From NCBI RefSeq assembly GCF_000003605.2, contig NW_003152759.1:48846-69264 (forward strand): a DNA stretch of 20,419 nucleotides, in the 5' to 3' direction. The position numbers were made by a program, and so were the translations under genes. Position 1 is the stretch's first letter. Each line of letters opens with the position of its first letter. The stretch is from Saccoglossus kowalevskii (taxonomy: Eukaryota > Hemichordata > Enteropneusta > Harrimaniidae). The notes under the pieces were generated by a model. The model did not search any database and was not told the DNA's origin. It was given only the letters and a program-made list of their open reading frames with translations. Positions 1 through 7,849 of the stretch are shown piece by piece.

Positions 1-437
1 CACAAATGTTTTTGTAAGATATTTACATCTTTAAAGGACATTCGGTAGACTGATTCCCCACTGTTAGTTCAACCCCAAAACTTTTTTGTATTCAAAATTA
101 ATTATGACAATGTATATTTATATTGAAACAAACTATGTTGAAGGGAATTATATTATATAACAAAGGGCAAGGTCACCAGAGTTCAACTATGTTCATTCCT
201 ATTTGGCACACATATCATACATATCAGTGTGTTTCATAATCAGATCAAAGATGGCCGAATAACGGCTGTTTTTATTTTTGGCCATATTAATTCTACATGG
301 AACACGTGTTTTGATGTAAATAAACAATCTGTTGTGTACACCACTTGGAACTCAAGTTTCAAGGACACGCTCGCGACAACCCCTCCGCTTTAATATGACG
401 AGTATACAGAGAACTTTCAAAAATTTAACAGGGACTG
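1..437. other. GATB intron, no exon seen
   Basis: AT-rich intronic sequence. Bases 170-300 (caaggtcacc, cacacatatcatac, gatggccgaataacgg) resemble 1680-1880 loosely and look like an old dispersed repeat. Bases 366-394 end in CCCCTCCGCTTTAA, which resembles one end of the TTAA-flanked MITE found at 9752 and 14721, but no partner end is visible. No coding exon could be supported. Confidence 0.5.
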
Positions 438-1219
438 TGATAGATTTAATGATTTCATTCAATGTTTTCCAGTCCAGTATCATCACAGCTTATTGGTCAG
501 CTGATAGATTTAATGATTTCATTCAGTGTTTTCCAGTCTAGTATTATCACAGCTTATTGGTCAGCTGATAGATTTGATGATTTCATTCAATGTTTTCCAG
601 TCCAGTGTCATCACAGCTTATTGGTCAGCTGATAGATTTAATGATTTCATTCAATGTTTTCCAGTCCAGTATCATCACAGCTTATTGGTCAGCTGATAGA
701 TTTAATGATTTCATTCATTGTTTTCCAGTCCAGTATCATCACAGCTTATTGGTCAGCTGATAGATTTGTTGATTTCATTCAATGTTTTCCAGTCCAGTGT
801 CATCACAGCTTATTGGTCAGCTGATAGATTTAATGATTTCATTCAATGTTTTCCAGTCCAGTATCATCACAACTTATTGGTCAGCTGATAGATTTAATGA
901 TTTCATTCAATGTTTTCCAGTCCAGTATCATCACAACTTATTGGTCAGCTGATAGATTTATTGATTTCATTCAGTGTTTTCCAGTCCAGTATCATCACAG
1001 CATATTGGTCAGCTGATAGATTTAATGATTTCATTCAATGTTTTCCAGTCCAGTATCATCATAGCTTATTGGTCAGCTGATAGATTTATTGATTTCATTC
1101 AATGTTTTTCAGTCCAGTATCATCACAGCTTATTGGTCAGCTGATAGATTTAATGATTTCATTCAATGTTTTCCAGTCCAGTATCATCGCATCTTATTGG
1201 TCAGCTAATAGATTTAATG
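438..1219 (+). repeat. 64-bp tandem array, about 12.2 copies, each carrying a 3' splice site plus the exon start
   Basis: The period is exactly 64 bp with no indels: the ..ttccag motif ends at 472, 536, 600, 664, 728, 792, 856, 920, 984, 1048, 1112 and 1176. Each unit has about 20 bases of intron end (tttcattcaatgttttccag) and 44 bases equal to the start of GATB exon A. Point differences between copies are few. One copy reads tttttcag instead of ttttccag, and all twelve keep the AG. The last unit runs into unique exon sequence at 1220. The array starts at a tgatagatttaatga stretch that also occurs at the end of the exon part, which would have allowed slippage or unequal crossing-over. Confidence 0.95.
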
Positions 1220-1300
1220 ACTGATGGTGTTGTATCTGTAAACACAGCAAAGAAAATAATGCCAATCCTGTTTACAGATGAAACAAGATCACTTACACAG
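1177..1300 (+). CDS. GATB: GATB exon A (antepenultimate coding exon)
   Basis: The first base finishes a split codon; 41 full codons follow, starting PVSSHLIGQLIDLMTDG and ending in RSLTQ. The acceptor is ttttccag ending at 1176 and the donor is CAG|GTGAGT. The first 44 bases of the exon are themselves the last unit of the upstream tandem array. Only this acceptor keeps the frame open through the exon. Confidence 0.9.
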
Positions 1301-4300
1301 GTGAGTTCTTTTGAAAAGGTTGGTTTCCATAGTGTTGGTATTGATAATAATGGCACATCGAATTATGATTTTTATTAAAAATAATATGTTTGACAACCAG
1401 TCGTGGATTTCAAAACAATGTTGTTTACAGTGACCCAACTAAAATGGTTACCATAGCAACGAAGGTTGCTATAACAGTGGCCCAGAATTGATGGTTTCCA
1501 TTTTCCACCAATGACTTGCTACAACAGTTAAAGAGTGGTGGCTATAGATATCTTTACATAAGGTTAATCAGGTTAATTACAAGGGTCTTAACATCATATT
1601 TTTAGTCCCCGTTCGGATGCAGTTTGAGAACAGGAATTATAACCTGTGTGTGTCTGTGCGTGCATGCATCCAGACCTGTATCTTAGACATGCCTGGACCA
1701 ATTACATTTTTACTTCACACAAACATCATACATAATTTTATACATATGCACATCAATTTGTTTCACAATCTAATTTAAGATGGCCAAATGGTGGCCATTT
1801 TTGTGCTAAAAGTCATCAAAATCAAGCATTTATGGATGGATTTCATACAAACTTGGCCGACCGGTGGCCATTTTATCTTAATTAATGCAGTTCCAGAGCA
1901 GTATTTCTCAATATGGACAAGTACTTGATCAGATGCAAGATGTTAATCATTTTAATGTTAAAAAATTATCGTAATCAAGCATCAACTTCTAGATCCATAC
2001 ATGTTCCAACTATATTACTATAAAAAAAACTGTATACCATAAATTTGATAACTAATGAGGACTGTGCCATGCATGGCTTGTTACTTTTATTACTTTCTCC
2101 TGACAGATTATTGAAAGTAAAAACTGGGCACAAATAAGAGATGAAAAACACCTACAAACACTGTGTGATAGTGTTATAGCTAACAATATGACAGTGGTAA
2201 GTATTGTCATTACAGTAATTGCATGTACCATCCAAGTATCAACCATGTCTGATCAAATGCACATACCTGTGTACCTTAACCAAAGTCACATACATGAGTG
2301 AATAATTCTCAGCCAGTACTATAGCTTAGATTCCATCGAGGCCAGAGGTAACCACTAGTTGTTGAACCCAAGGTAGAATTGAACTCAGGTCTACTCATCA
2401 TTGGTACAACAATCACTATACTACAGGTGGCTTCATTACTTTAAGTGTGTTGTCTATAAAGTGTTAAATTCACTACATTCAATTACCCACCATAGACTCC
2501 GGTCAGTCAAAATGATTATTTTGAACTGTAGGCATTAATTAGCGATTTTGCCGGTGACGGAGAAATAGAATCTAGGTCAGGGGAAGCCCCATGACCTCAA
2601 GATTCTCTTTCCCTTACGTCACGAACCGCGTGACCGAAGCCATATGGCAGCACCATTAACGGCTGCACAATCACTCTTTTTTCATCTCCGCCTCGTCGGG
2701 AATGATTCTGAGCGGCTCTGCCTGGCTCTTTTGCTTTTTCCTGTTTCCTGTTTCCTTTTTCCTGTTTTCCTTTTTCCGGTTTCTAGCTTGGGTTGTTGCC
2801 GCTGGGCGGCATTCGACATTCTACCTGGTAGGATAAGTTTTTCTTGTCTTCTTTACCCTTGTGTCGTTTTCCCCTTTGTGTGTAATATTTTTTCACAACA
2901 AAGAAATTAAAACCCAGCGCCACTACGCAACCACTTGTTTACCAGCATAGAACCTGCATCCGATATGCCTTTTCGCCGTGGCTGCGGTCTTTGCCTTGAA
3001 GGTGTGCGTTTTTTACTGGAGTTCTGAGGCCTGAGATTTTCTTTCAGAGCCATCAAAATCACTGAGACTGACCACGTCGCTCGTTTTTTCACAACAAGGT
3101 CGCGCGTCCAGTAAACAAATCAGTTAAAGTGAGTTGTGTGTCTGGCATGAGTGGAAAGTCCTCACGCTCGGCTACCGGTGCTTCGTGTACCGGGACGTCG
3201 AGTAGGAGGCCCGATGGTGGAGGTATCAATATTTTTTCTCTGCCTCCCCCCCGCTGATTGGAGGGTGTCCTCACAGTCTGTTTTTTCAGGCGGTGGTTTA
3301 CCCAATTTTACTGGCTGCAGCGAGGCTGTGCCCCTGGAAGCTTTCCTCCTATGGGACCCGTTGCGGGGCCCTTTGTGGACCCTTCCTCGCACGGCGCCGG
3401 ATTTGCCTCTGAGTTGAGGGCTTTGGTCGAAGGACTGTAGGGGCAATTGCGTCCCTGGCAGGCCGGGTAGATCAGACGCAGTCGGAGCAAGCTGTCTCCA
3501 CTGCGGCCCCTCGGTGGGCAAGCAGGAAGAAACACAAAAGCATGTTTGCATTCAAACACGTCTCTTCCAGGGAACCCCCGTTCCCAGCCGCAGCTCTCCC
3601 ACTAATTTGAGTGAGGCCAAGGCTCAGGCTAATTGCACCGGGCCTCCTCTGGAACCTTGGGCACTGAATGCCAACGGGGTGCTGGCAGCCAAGCCTCCGA
3701 TCTCGGGGCAGGGCTTACAGGGCAGGGCACACTACTTTCAGCCAGCCAGGGTTCATCGCGCGGTAACGGTACAACAGTAACGAATTTATCCTTGTGTCCA
3801 GTCTCCGCTGTGGGTTTTGACTCCCTTCTTACCGACCCACGGGTGTCCCCAGAGGGAACCGACCCTGTCATGAGACGCACAGTGGAACACGCTCCCTCTC
3901 GCATATCTAAAGTGAAAGGAGACACAGTTCGCTCGCGTCGGATACAGCTGGTATTCTGGGCAGTCCCTCGGAGTCTTCCATCCGTAATGACTCGGTGAGC
4001 CATGCTTTTGGGGTGATGCGGAGTATCATCGATCCTAGTTATACGATGTAAATACCCCCACCCTTGATCCTAAGGCGACCACCTAAGGTTGCTTCAACGC
4101 TTATGGGATCACGGGCGTCGGGATCCAAAGCAACCCCGTTGGCACGTCTCTCCCTGTCCGTCCGAGTGCGGAGTGGGATGCATGACACGCAAACGGTGTT
4201 GATGGGTGGACGTTGGTCAGCTGCGGAGGACGAAACGCTTAAGGCCCCCGGGTGGGGAAAACCTTAGGCAACACTTCCCGCTGGACCAAACGCTACCCGG

Positions 4301-7158
4301 TCGGTCCAGGGGTGAGGAACAGTCTGGCAGACGGCCTTTCAGGGCGGCTCCGTCTCCAGAACACTGAGTGGCTGATACAAGCCTCCAGGCTGTTTCGGCT
4401 GTGGGACGATCCAAGGTTAGACCAGTTTGCCGCACCCAGGAATGCCAAGCTCCGGACGTACGTAACACTCCTGCCGACTCCAGGAGCCGGGCCCAGGGTC
4501 GCTTTGCTTAACCCCGTAGACCCACTTAGTTGTGTACGCCTTTCCTCCCTTCCCGCTAGTTCACCGGGCACCGGAAAAAACTTCGACAGGTGCACACCTG
4601 CATATTATCATTGGTCGCACCCAATTGGCCAAACAAGGCCTAGTTTCCACTTCTGTCGGAAATGCTAATCGAAACACCAGCAGTGCTTCCGGACTTACCA
4701 GACCTGCCGCCCCAACTAGACGGCGCACTACCAACAAGCCCAGCGGGTATCACTTACATGCATAGAGGCTCTCATTAGACACATACGAAAACTTTATCTG
4801 AGCGGGCTGCCAACGTCCTGGCCAGGGCGAACAGGGATCCCACCAATGCAGCCTACATTCCTAGGCTGCAAGCATACACTTATTGGTGTAGCGGAAGGGG
4901 GATTGATCCATACCATCCCTCTACTGGCCAGGTAGCAGGCTCCTTTGTCCACCTGTTTGACGAAGTGGGTTTGTCCTACGCAGCTATCGTTGGCTACAGG
5001 TCGGCCTTGTCCCCCACCATTGAGACGTACGGGAACAAGACTAGCCGATTGTCCTATTAATATTATTAGAAGACTATTTACTGCTTTCCAGACGCCGAGA
5101 CACATACAAGGGAACCGCCCAACTGAGACTTGTTGGCTGTGTTGTCCGCTCTAAGCAGACTGCCCTTTGAGCCTCTCTGATCAGCACCACTCAAATCTTT
5201 GACGTCTTCCTACTGGCCTTCACCTCAAGTAGGCATCGGCCAGAGCTGGGGACATTGTCCTTCTCGGATGATGTTGTGCTAAAGACACAAATTGTGTTTC
5301 TCGCCTAGAACCAAATCCCAGGACACAATCCTCACCCGATTGCCATCCCCCGGCTGTCAAATTTTGTCTGTCCGGAGGGTCAGGAGGAATATCTTCTCTG
5401 CCTGGTTTGAGCACGGAGTTGCTACCAAACCGTACTAAGGATTCAGGATGGGGTGCCAGGCACATGTCTTTGTGTTACGGCCCAGGCAGGCAGGATAGGC
5501 CGGCCTCCCCAATTTCCATAACCAGGTGGTTTACTGTGACTGTATTAGAGGTCTATAATATGTTAACTTCCTTGACACAGGGCTTGCAGAGACACCAAGT
5601 ACGTGTTCATGAGGTTTGTGCGATTGCCAACTCACTAGTGCTAGCGTCAGGTGCCTCCCCTCGAGCATACACGGAGGGCAGGCTTCTGGAGAACGAAGAA
5701 CGTCTTTATCAACTACCACCTAACAGACACCAAATCCATTGAGGAAGGTCTCTTTAGGTTGGGTCCCGTTTTAGCCGGATCAGTCTTGTTTTTCTGACCC
5801 AGCCCAAACGACCACAAGGGTCCCTGCACATAGGCAATAAGTCAGTCTCGGCATTTTATGCGATCAGATTTCTCTACCATCAGCACTCCCTGGAAGTTCC
5901 CAGGGCCCGCTTTTCAGCCTATGCCCTCATGCAGAACTGTTTTGGTCTTTACTTCGACAGCTTACTACCCCCAGAATTGGGTTGGGGTCTAGCTTTCTCA
6001 GGCACACTGAACCTTGTCACCAGAGCAGCATTTTGGCTTCTTGCTCCGGGGACAGCACAGGCAAGGTAAGACACCACCCTTTTTGGGGTCTTAACTAAGG
6101 TGTTGAATTTATTGTAGTTTGTTTCATCCCGGACTGGGAAAAGACTTTCATCATTTTCTGTTTGCTTGGAAAACCGGCCACCTATCGGCGTCTGACTCTG
6201 CCTACAGTTCAAAATAGTCATTTTGACTGACCTGAGTCTATGGTGGGTAATTGAACGTAGTGAATTTAGGTAGAGGGTTCTCCGAACCCACCTATTCACA
6301 TAGTTCATACCCACCATAGACTCTGGGTCCCCCCCAACCACCCCACTCTTTCCATAGCGTTGGTCTAAGTTCTCGAGGCGGAGAGAAAGGAATCAGAGTG
6401 ATTGTACAGACGTTAATGGTGCTGTCATATGGCCTCTGTCACGTGGTTCGTGACGTAGAGGAAAGAAAATCTTGGGGTCATGGGGCTTCCCCTGACCTAG
6501 ATTCTATCTTTCCGTCACCGGCAGAATCGCTGATTAATGCCTACAGTTCAAAATAGTCATTTTGAGTGACCGGAGTCTATGGTGGGTATGAACTATGTGA
6601 ATAGGCGGGTTCGGAGAACCCTCTGCCTAAATCTGTGGAACATACATACAGGTCTCCAATAAAAAGTACATTATATTAAATTCATTTAAATTACATAACA
6701 TTAATTTCAATTAAAATTGAAGTTTAATTCAACTTAATTATATAGAAATGTAATTAATACACTTTAAGTAAACTACTATATATCCAGCTGTAATACAACT
6801 TCAGTTAATTTTAACATGTCTTGGCATTAGGATTAGGGTAAAGGAATAAGTAGGTACACTGTATATCGACCAATGCCAAGACACAGATTTTTTACATTGT
6901 CTATTAAAATAATTTCCATTTTTCAGTGATGCAATCCCATTTTCGGTTGAAGGTTAATTCTTGGCTTCCCGACTTTTGATCTGACATCCAGAACTAATTG
7001 TGCATTGTATTTTACAGGTAAAAGCTTATATTGATGGCAATAATAAAGTATTCAACAGATTAATGGGATTAATACAGCATCAAACTCAAGGAAGAGCCGA
7101 CCCCGGCCTTGTGAGAAAAATACTACAGACAAAACTCGAAGAGATGAAACTCAAATGA
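1177..7158 (+). CDS. GATB: GATB, last three coding exons (glutamyl-tRNA(Gln) amidotransferase subunit B, mitochondrial), 5' partial
   Basis: GatB is part of the mitochondrial GatCAB complex, which turns misacylated Glu-tRNA(Gln) into Gln-tRNA(Gln). Seen: three exons (1177-1300, 2107-2196, 7018-7158) join in frame and end at TGA 7156-7158, giving 117 complete codons of the C-terminus. The first has the helical segment containing LIGQLIDLMTDGVVS, the second has the stretch ending in LCDSVIANN, and the third has the conserved tail GRADPGLVRKILQTKLEE. This order matches the YqeY-like tRNA-binding tail of the GatB family. The catalytic amidase-partner domain must lie upstream of the window. The first intron is phase 2 and the other two are phase 0. 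The last intron is 4.8 kb only because a DIRS element sits in it; without the element it would be about 0.65 kb. The acceptor of the first exon is the last copy of a 64-bp tandem array. Identification is firm; the upstream exons are not visible here. Confidence 0.92.
1301..2106 (+). other. GATB intron between exons A and B
   Basis: No coding content. Bases 1600-1900 carry a dispersed-repeat-like block with two GGTGGCCATTTT segments (around 1790 and 1864) and a short tgtgtgtgtctgtgcgtgcatgc run. It is loosely similar to 170-300. The family is not recognised. Confidence 0.4.
2107..2196 (+). CDS. GATB: GATB exon B (penultimate coding exon)
   Basis: Thirty codons (IIESKNWAQIRDEKHLQ onward) lie between a ctcctgacag acceptor and a GTG|GTAAGT donor, phase 0 on both sides. 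The sequence matches the second helix bundle of the GatB tail domain. The long intron that follows hosts the DIRS element. Confidence 0.9.
2484..2695 (+). repeat. Left inverted terminal repeat of the DIRS element
   Basis: It runs from taccCACCATAGACTC to CTCCGCCTCG and is the reverse complement, with scattered mismatches and small indels, of 6373-6588. It contains an inner palindromic block around CAGGGGAAGCCCCATGACC. Confidence 0.9.
2696..3146 (+). other. 5' untranslated region of the DIRS element
   Basis: No open frame of note. Bases 2730-2790 are a pyrimidine-rich run of short repeats built on ttcctgtttcc. The stretch probably holds the element's leader and promoter, but no clear signal was found. 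Confidence 0.4.
3147..4060 (+). pseudogene. Possible gag-like ORF1 remnant of the DIRS element
   Basis: This is the stretch where DIRS elements carry gag. ATG 3147 opens a Ser/Arg-rich frame (SGKSSRSATGASCTG) that stops at 3255. A GTATCA...TTTTTTCAG pair (3219-3289) could remove that stop, but the frame closes again near 3420. Pieces with coding-like composition follow in shifting frames (GFDSLLTDPRVSPEG near 3810). No zinc knuckle or other named motif is present, so the assignment rests on position only. Confidence 0.35.
4303..4776 (+). pseudogene. RNase H end of the DIRS pol ORF, frameshifted and interrupted
   Basis: Short motifs typical of the C-terminal part of DIRS RT/RNase H polyproteins are visible: NSLADGLSGRLRLQNTEW (from 4318), the LWDDPRLDQFAAPRNAKL stretch, and VYAFPPFPLV (near 4530). 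The frame changes near 4530 and again in the A6 run at 4575. An in-frame TAG lies at 4641-4643 where the family usually has Trp after a WPNKA-like segment. Upstream there is no polymerase fingers/palm sequence and no catalytic Asp-Asp box. The reverse transcriptase therefore appears to have been lost by internal deletion. Confidence 0.75.
4779..5797 (+). pseudogene. DIRS tyrosine recombinase (integrase) pseudogene
   Basis: Tyrosine recombinases integrate the circular DNA form of DIRS elements. Seen in order: an N-terminal core-binding segment starting TLSERAANVLARA with the GLSYAAIVGYRSALS motif (near 4970-5020); a stop at 5058; a shifted frame with PINIIRRLFTAFQ; SSRHRPEL (near 5228), where the first catalytic Arg is expected; ISITRWFTVTVLEVYN (near 5515); and the RVHEVCAIANSLVLASG box (near 5602). 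In that box the usual HxxR arginine is Cys (TGT 5617-5619). The last segment (FWRTKNVFINYHLTD) is in a shifted frame, and His stands where the family's active-site Tyr would align, although a Tyr lies next to it. Several lesions make activity very unlikely. Confidence 0.82.
5798..6198 (+). other. 3' non-coding region of the DIRS element
   Basis: This lies between the recombinase stop and the internal complementary region. No convincing coding frame continues through it. A near-perfect hairpin (TAAGAC..CC / GG.GTCTTA) lies at about 6066-6093. I see nothing else. Confidence 0.4.
6199..6324. repeat. Internal complementary region (ICR) of the DIRS element
   Basis: Bases 6199-6267 are the complement of the left end (2466-2534). 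Bases 6264-6324 are the complement of the right end (6573-6632). The halves meet at a shared ATTT, and both element ends read AAAT. In DIRS elements this region templates the end-to-end circular junction. Confidence 0.88.
6373..6588 (-). repeat. Right inverted terminal repeat of the DIRS element
   Basis: It starts CGAGGCGGAG and ends GAGTCTATGGTGGGTA, matching the left repeat in inverse orientation. The sequence beyond it (6589-6632) is unique to the right end and is found again, complemented, in the internal complementary region. Confidence 0.9.
6633..7017 (+). other. Remainder of the last GATB intron
   Basis: Very AT-rich, with short palindromic runs (ttcaattaaaattgaa near 6705). A perfect 12-bp inverted repeat, TGTCTTGGCATT at 6817 and its complement at 6872-6883, may be a small hairpin element. 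No coding content. Confidence 0.5.
7018..7158 (+). CDS. GATB: GATB terminal exon
   Basis: Forty-six codons plus TGA follow the acceptor ttttacag. The conserved GatB tail motif (GRADPGLVRKILQ) is intact and the protein ends LEEMKLK. No AATAAA or ATTAAA occurs in the roughly 300 bases after the stop. The nearest ATTAAA lies inside the MITE at 7460. Confidence 0.93.
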   Translation, partial: VKAYIDGNNKVFNRLMGLIQHQTQGRADPGLVRKILQTKLEEMKLK

Positions 7159-7459
7159 TACAAAGTTTCATTATAAGATTTTTAATAACGTTTCATAGAT
7201 TTACTCAGAAATAACCTTATTGAGGTTAAATACAGGTCATTCATACTGGGAGCTAGGCAATATTTCATATTGTGGAAGTGCAACGTACCAAGTACACTCG
7301 TGGTGAGATGAAGGGTGGCATAAGAACCAGACAGATAATAATGAGAATGAACTGAGATTTGCATATTTTATGTATGCTTCTATAATTGAGATGTTTCTAT
7401 AAAGCAAATATACCTCAAATTCGAATACCCAGAATTTCCTCATTTTGAAATACATTGTA

Positions 7460-7849
7460 CTGTAAAATCTGTATTAGAAGCCGCGGCTTCTATTAAAATG
7501 ATACAATGCAACAGAGGGGATGCGGCTTCTATTAGAGCATCTACACATATGAGAAATGATGAATTTTTGGTTCTCAATTACTGTAGAATACTTTATTTTC
7601 ACTTGGAATTTATTTTCGCTATTTTCGCTGAAGGGATGATTCCGTGAAAATAAAATCTAGCGAATATACTTTTTTTCCTATATTTCACATTAAACTCATC
7701 AAAAATCAGTGAAAATAAATTCCAAGCAAAATGCCCAAAAAGCCCTTTCAGCGAAAATTAATTCCAGCGAAAATAAAGTATTCCACAGTATTCAAATAGA
7801 ATGGATGCGACTTCTATTAGGGATGCGGCTTCTAATACAGATTTTACAG
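7460..7849 (+). mobile_element. TA-flanked MITE, family A, interrupted copy
   Basis: The terminal inverted repeat is CTGTAAAATCTGTATTAGAAG and its complement, flanked by TA on both sides as expected of Tc1/mariner-type non-autonomous elements. The 390-bp copy holds the 208-bp element at 7581-7788 plus one extra TA. Subtracting these leaves 180 bp, the same length as the intact copy at 16013-16192, which lies in the opposite orientation. It sits just after the GATB stop and contains the nearest ATTAAA (7492) to that gene. Confidence 0.92.
7581..7788 (+). mobile_element. TA-flanked MITE, family B, nested inside the family A copy
   Basis: The ends are CTGTAGAATACTTTATTTTC and its imperfect complement, with TA at 7579-7580 and 7789-7790. 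The arms are rich in GAAAATAAA-type repeats and the whole element is a long imperfect palindrome. The uninterrupted A copy (complement of 16013-16192) reads through this point as caattgttcaaa, which fixes the insertion site and a 2-bp target duplication. Confidence 0.9.

Larger units (their letters stand above)
2466..6632 (+). mobile_element. DIRS-type tyrosine-recombinase retrotransposon, internally deleted, in the last GATB intron
   Basis: The element is about 4.17 kb, visibly richer in GC than its flanks, and in the same orientation as GATB. Architecture seen: inverted terminal repeats (2484-2695 and 6373-6588), unique outer ends (2466-2483 and 6589-6632), and an internal region (6199-6324) made of the complement of the left end joined to the complement of the right end. 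That arrangement is the hallmark of DIRS elements, which replicate through a circle and integrate by tyrosine recombinase without target duplication. Coding remnants run in the order possible gag, RNase H end of the pol ORF, tyrosine recombinase. They contain frameshifts and stops, and no reverse-transcriptase core was found, so the copy is defective. Full DIRS elements are usually about 5-6 kb. Confidence 0.9.

Noticed and set aside
332-541. Open frame reading through the first array copies
   Set aside because: It begins at a non-ATG codon, changes frame with each 64-bp unit and is only a by-product of the repeat.
473-1164. CRISPR array or internal protein repeat as explanation of the 64-bp units
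   Set aside because: There are no variable spacers; the unit is one continuous sequence and its period is not a multiple of three.
3162-3551. 129-codon open frame on - in the gag region
   Set aside because: Composition is driven by the GC-rich element; there is no motif and it is antisense to the element's reading direction.
5949-6341. 130-codon open frame on - inside the DIRS element
   Set aside because: It overlaps the 3' non-coding part and the internal complementary region, has no family motif, and lies opposite the recombinase strand.
2466-6632. LTR retrotransposon or endogenous retrovirus
   Set aside because: Termini are inverted, not direct, repeats. There is an internal complementary region, and the integrase is of tyrosine-recombinase type, all pointing to DIRS.
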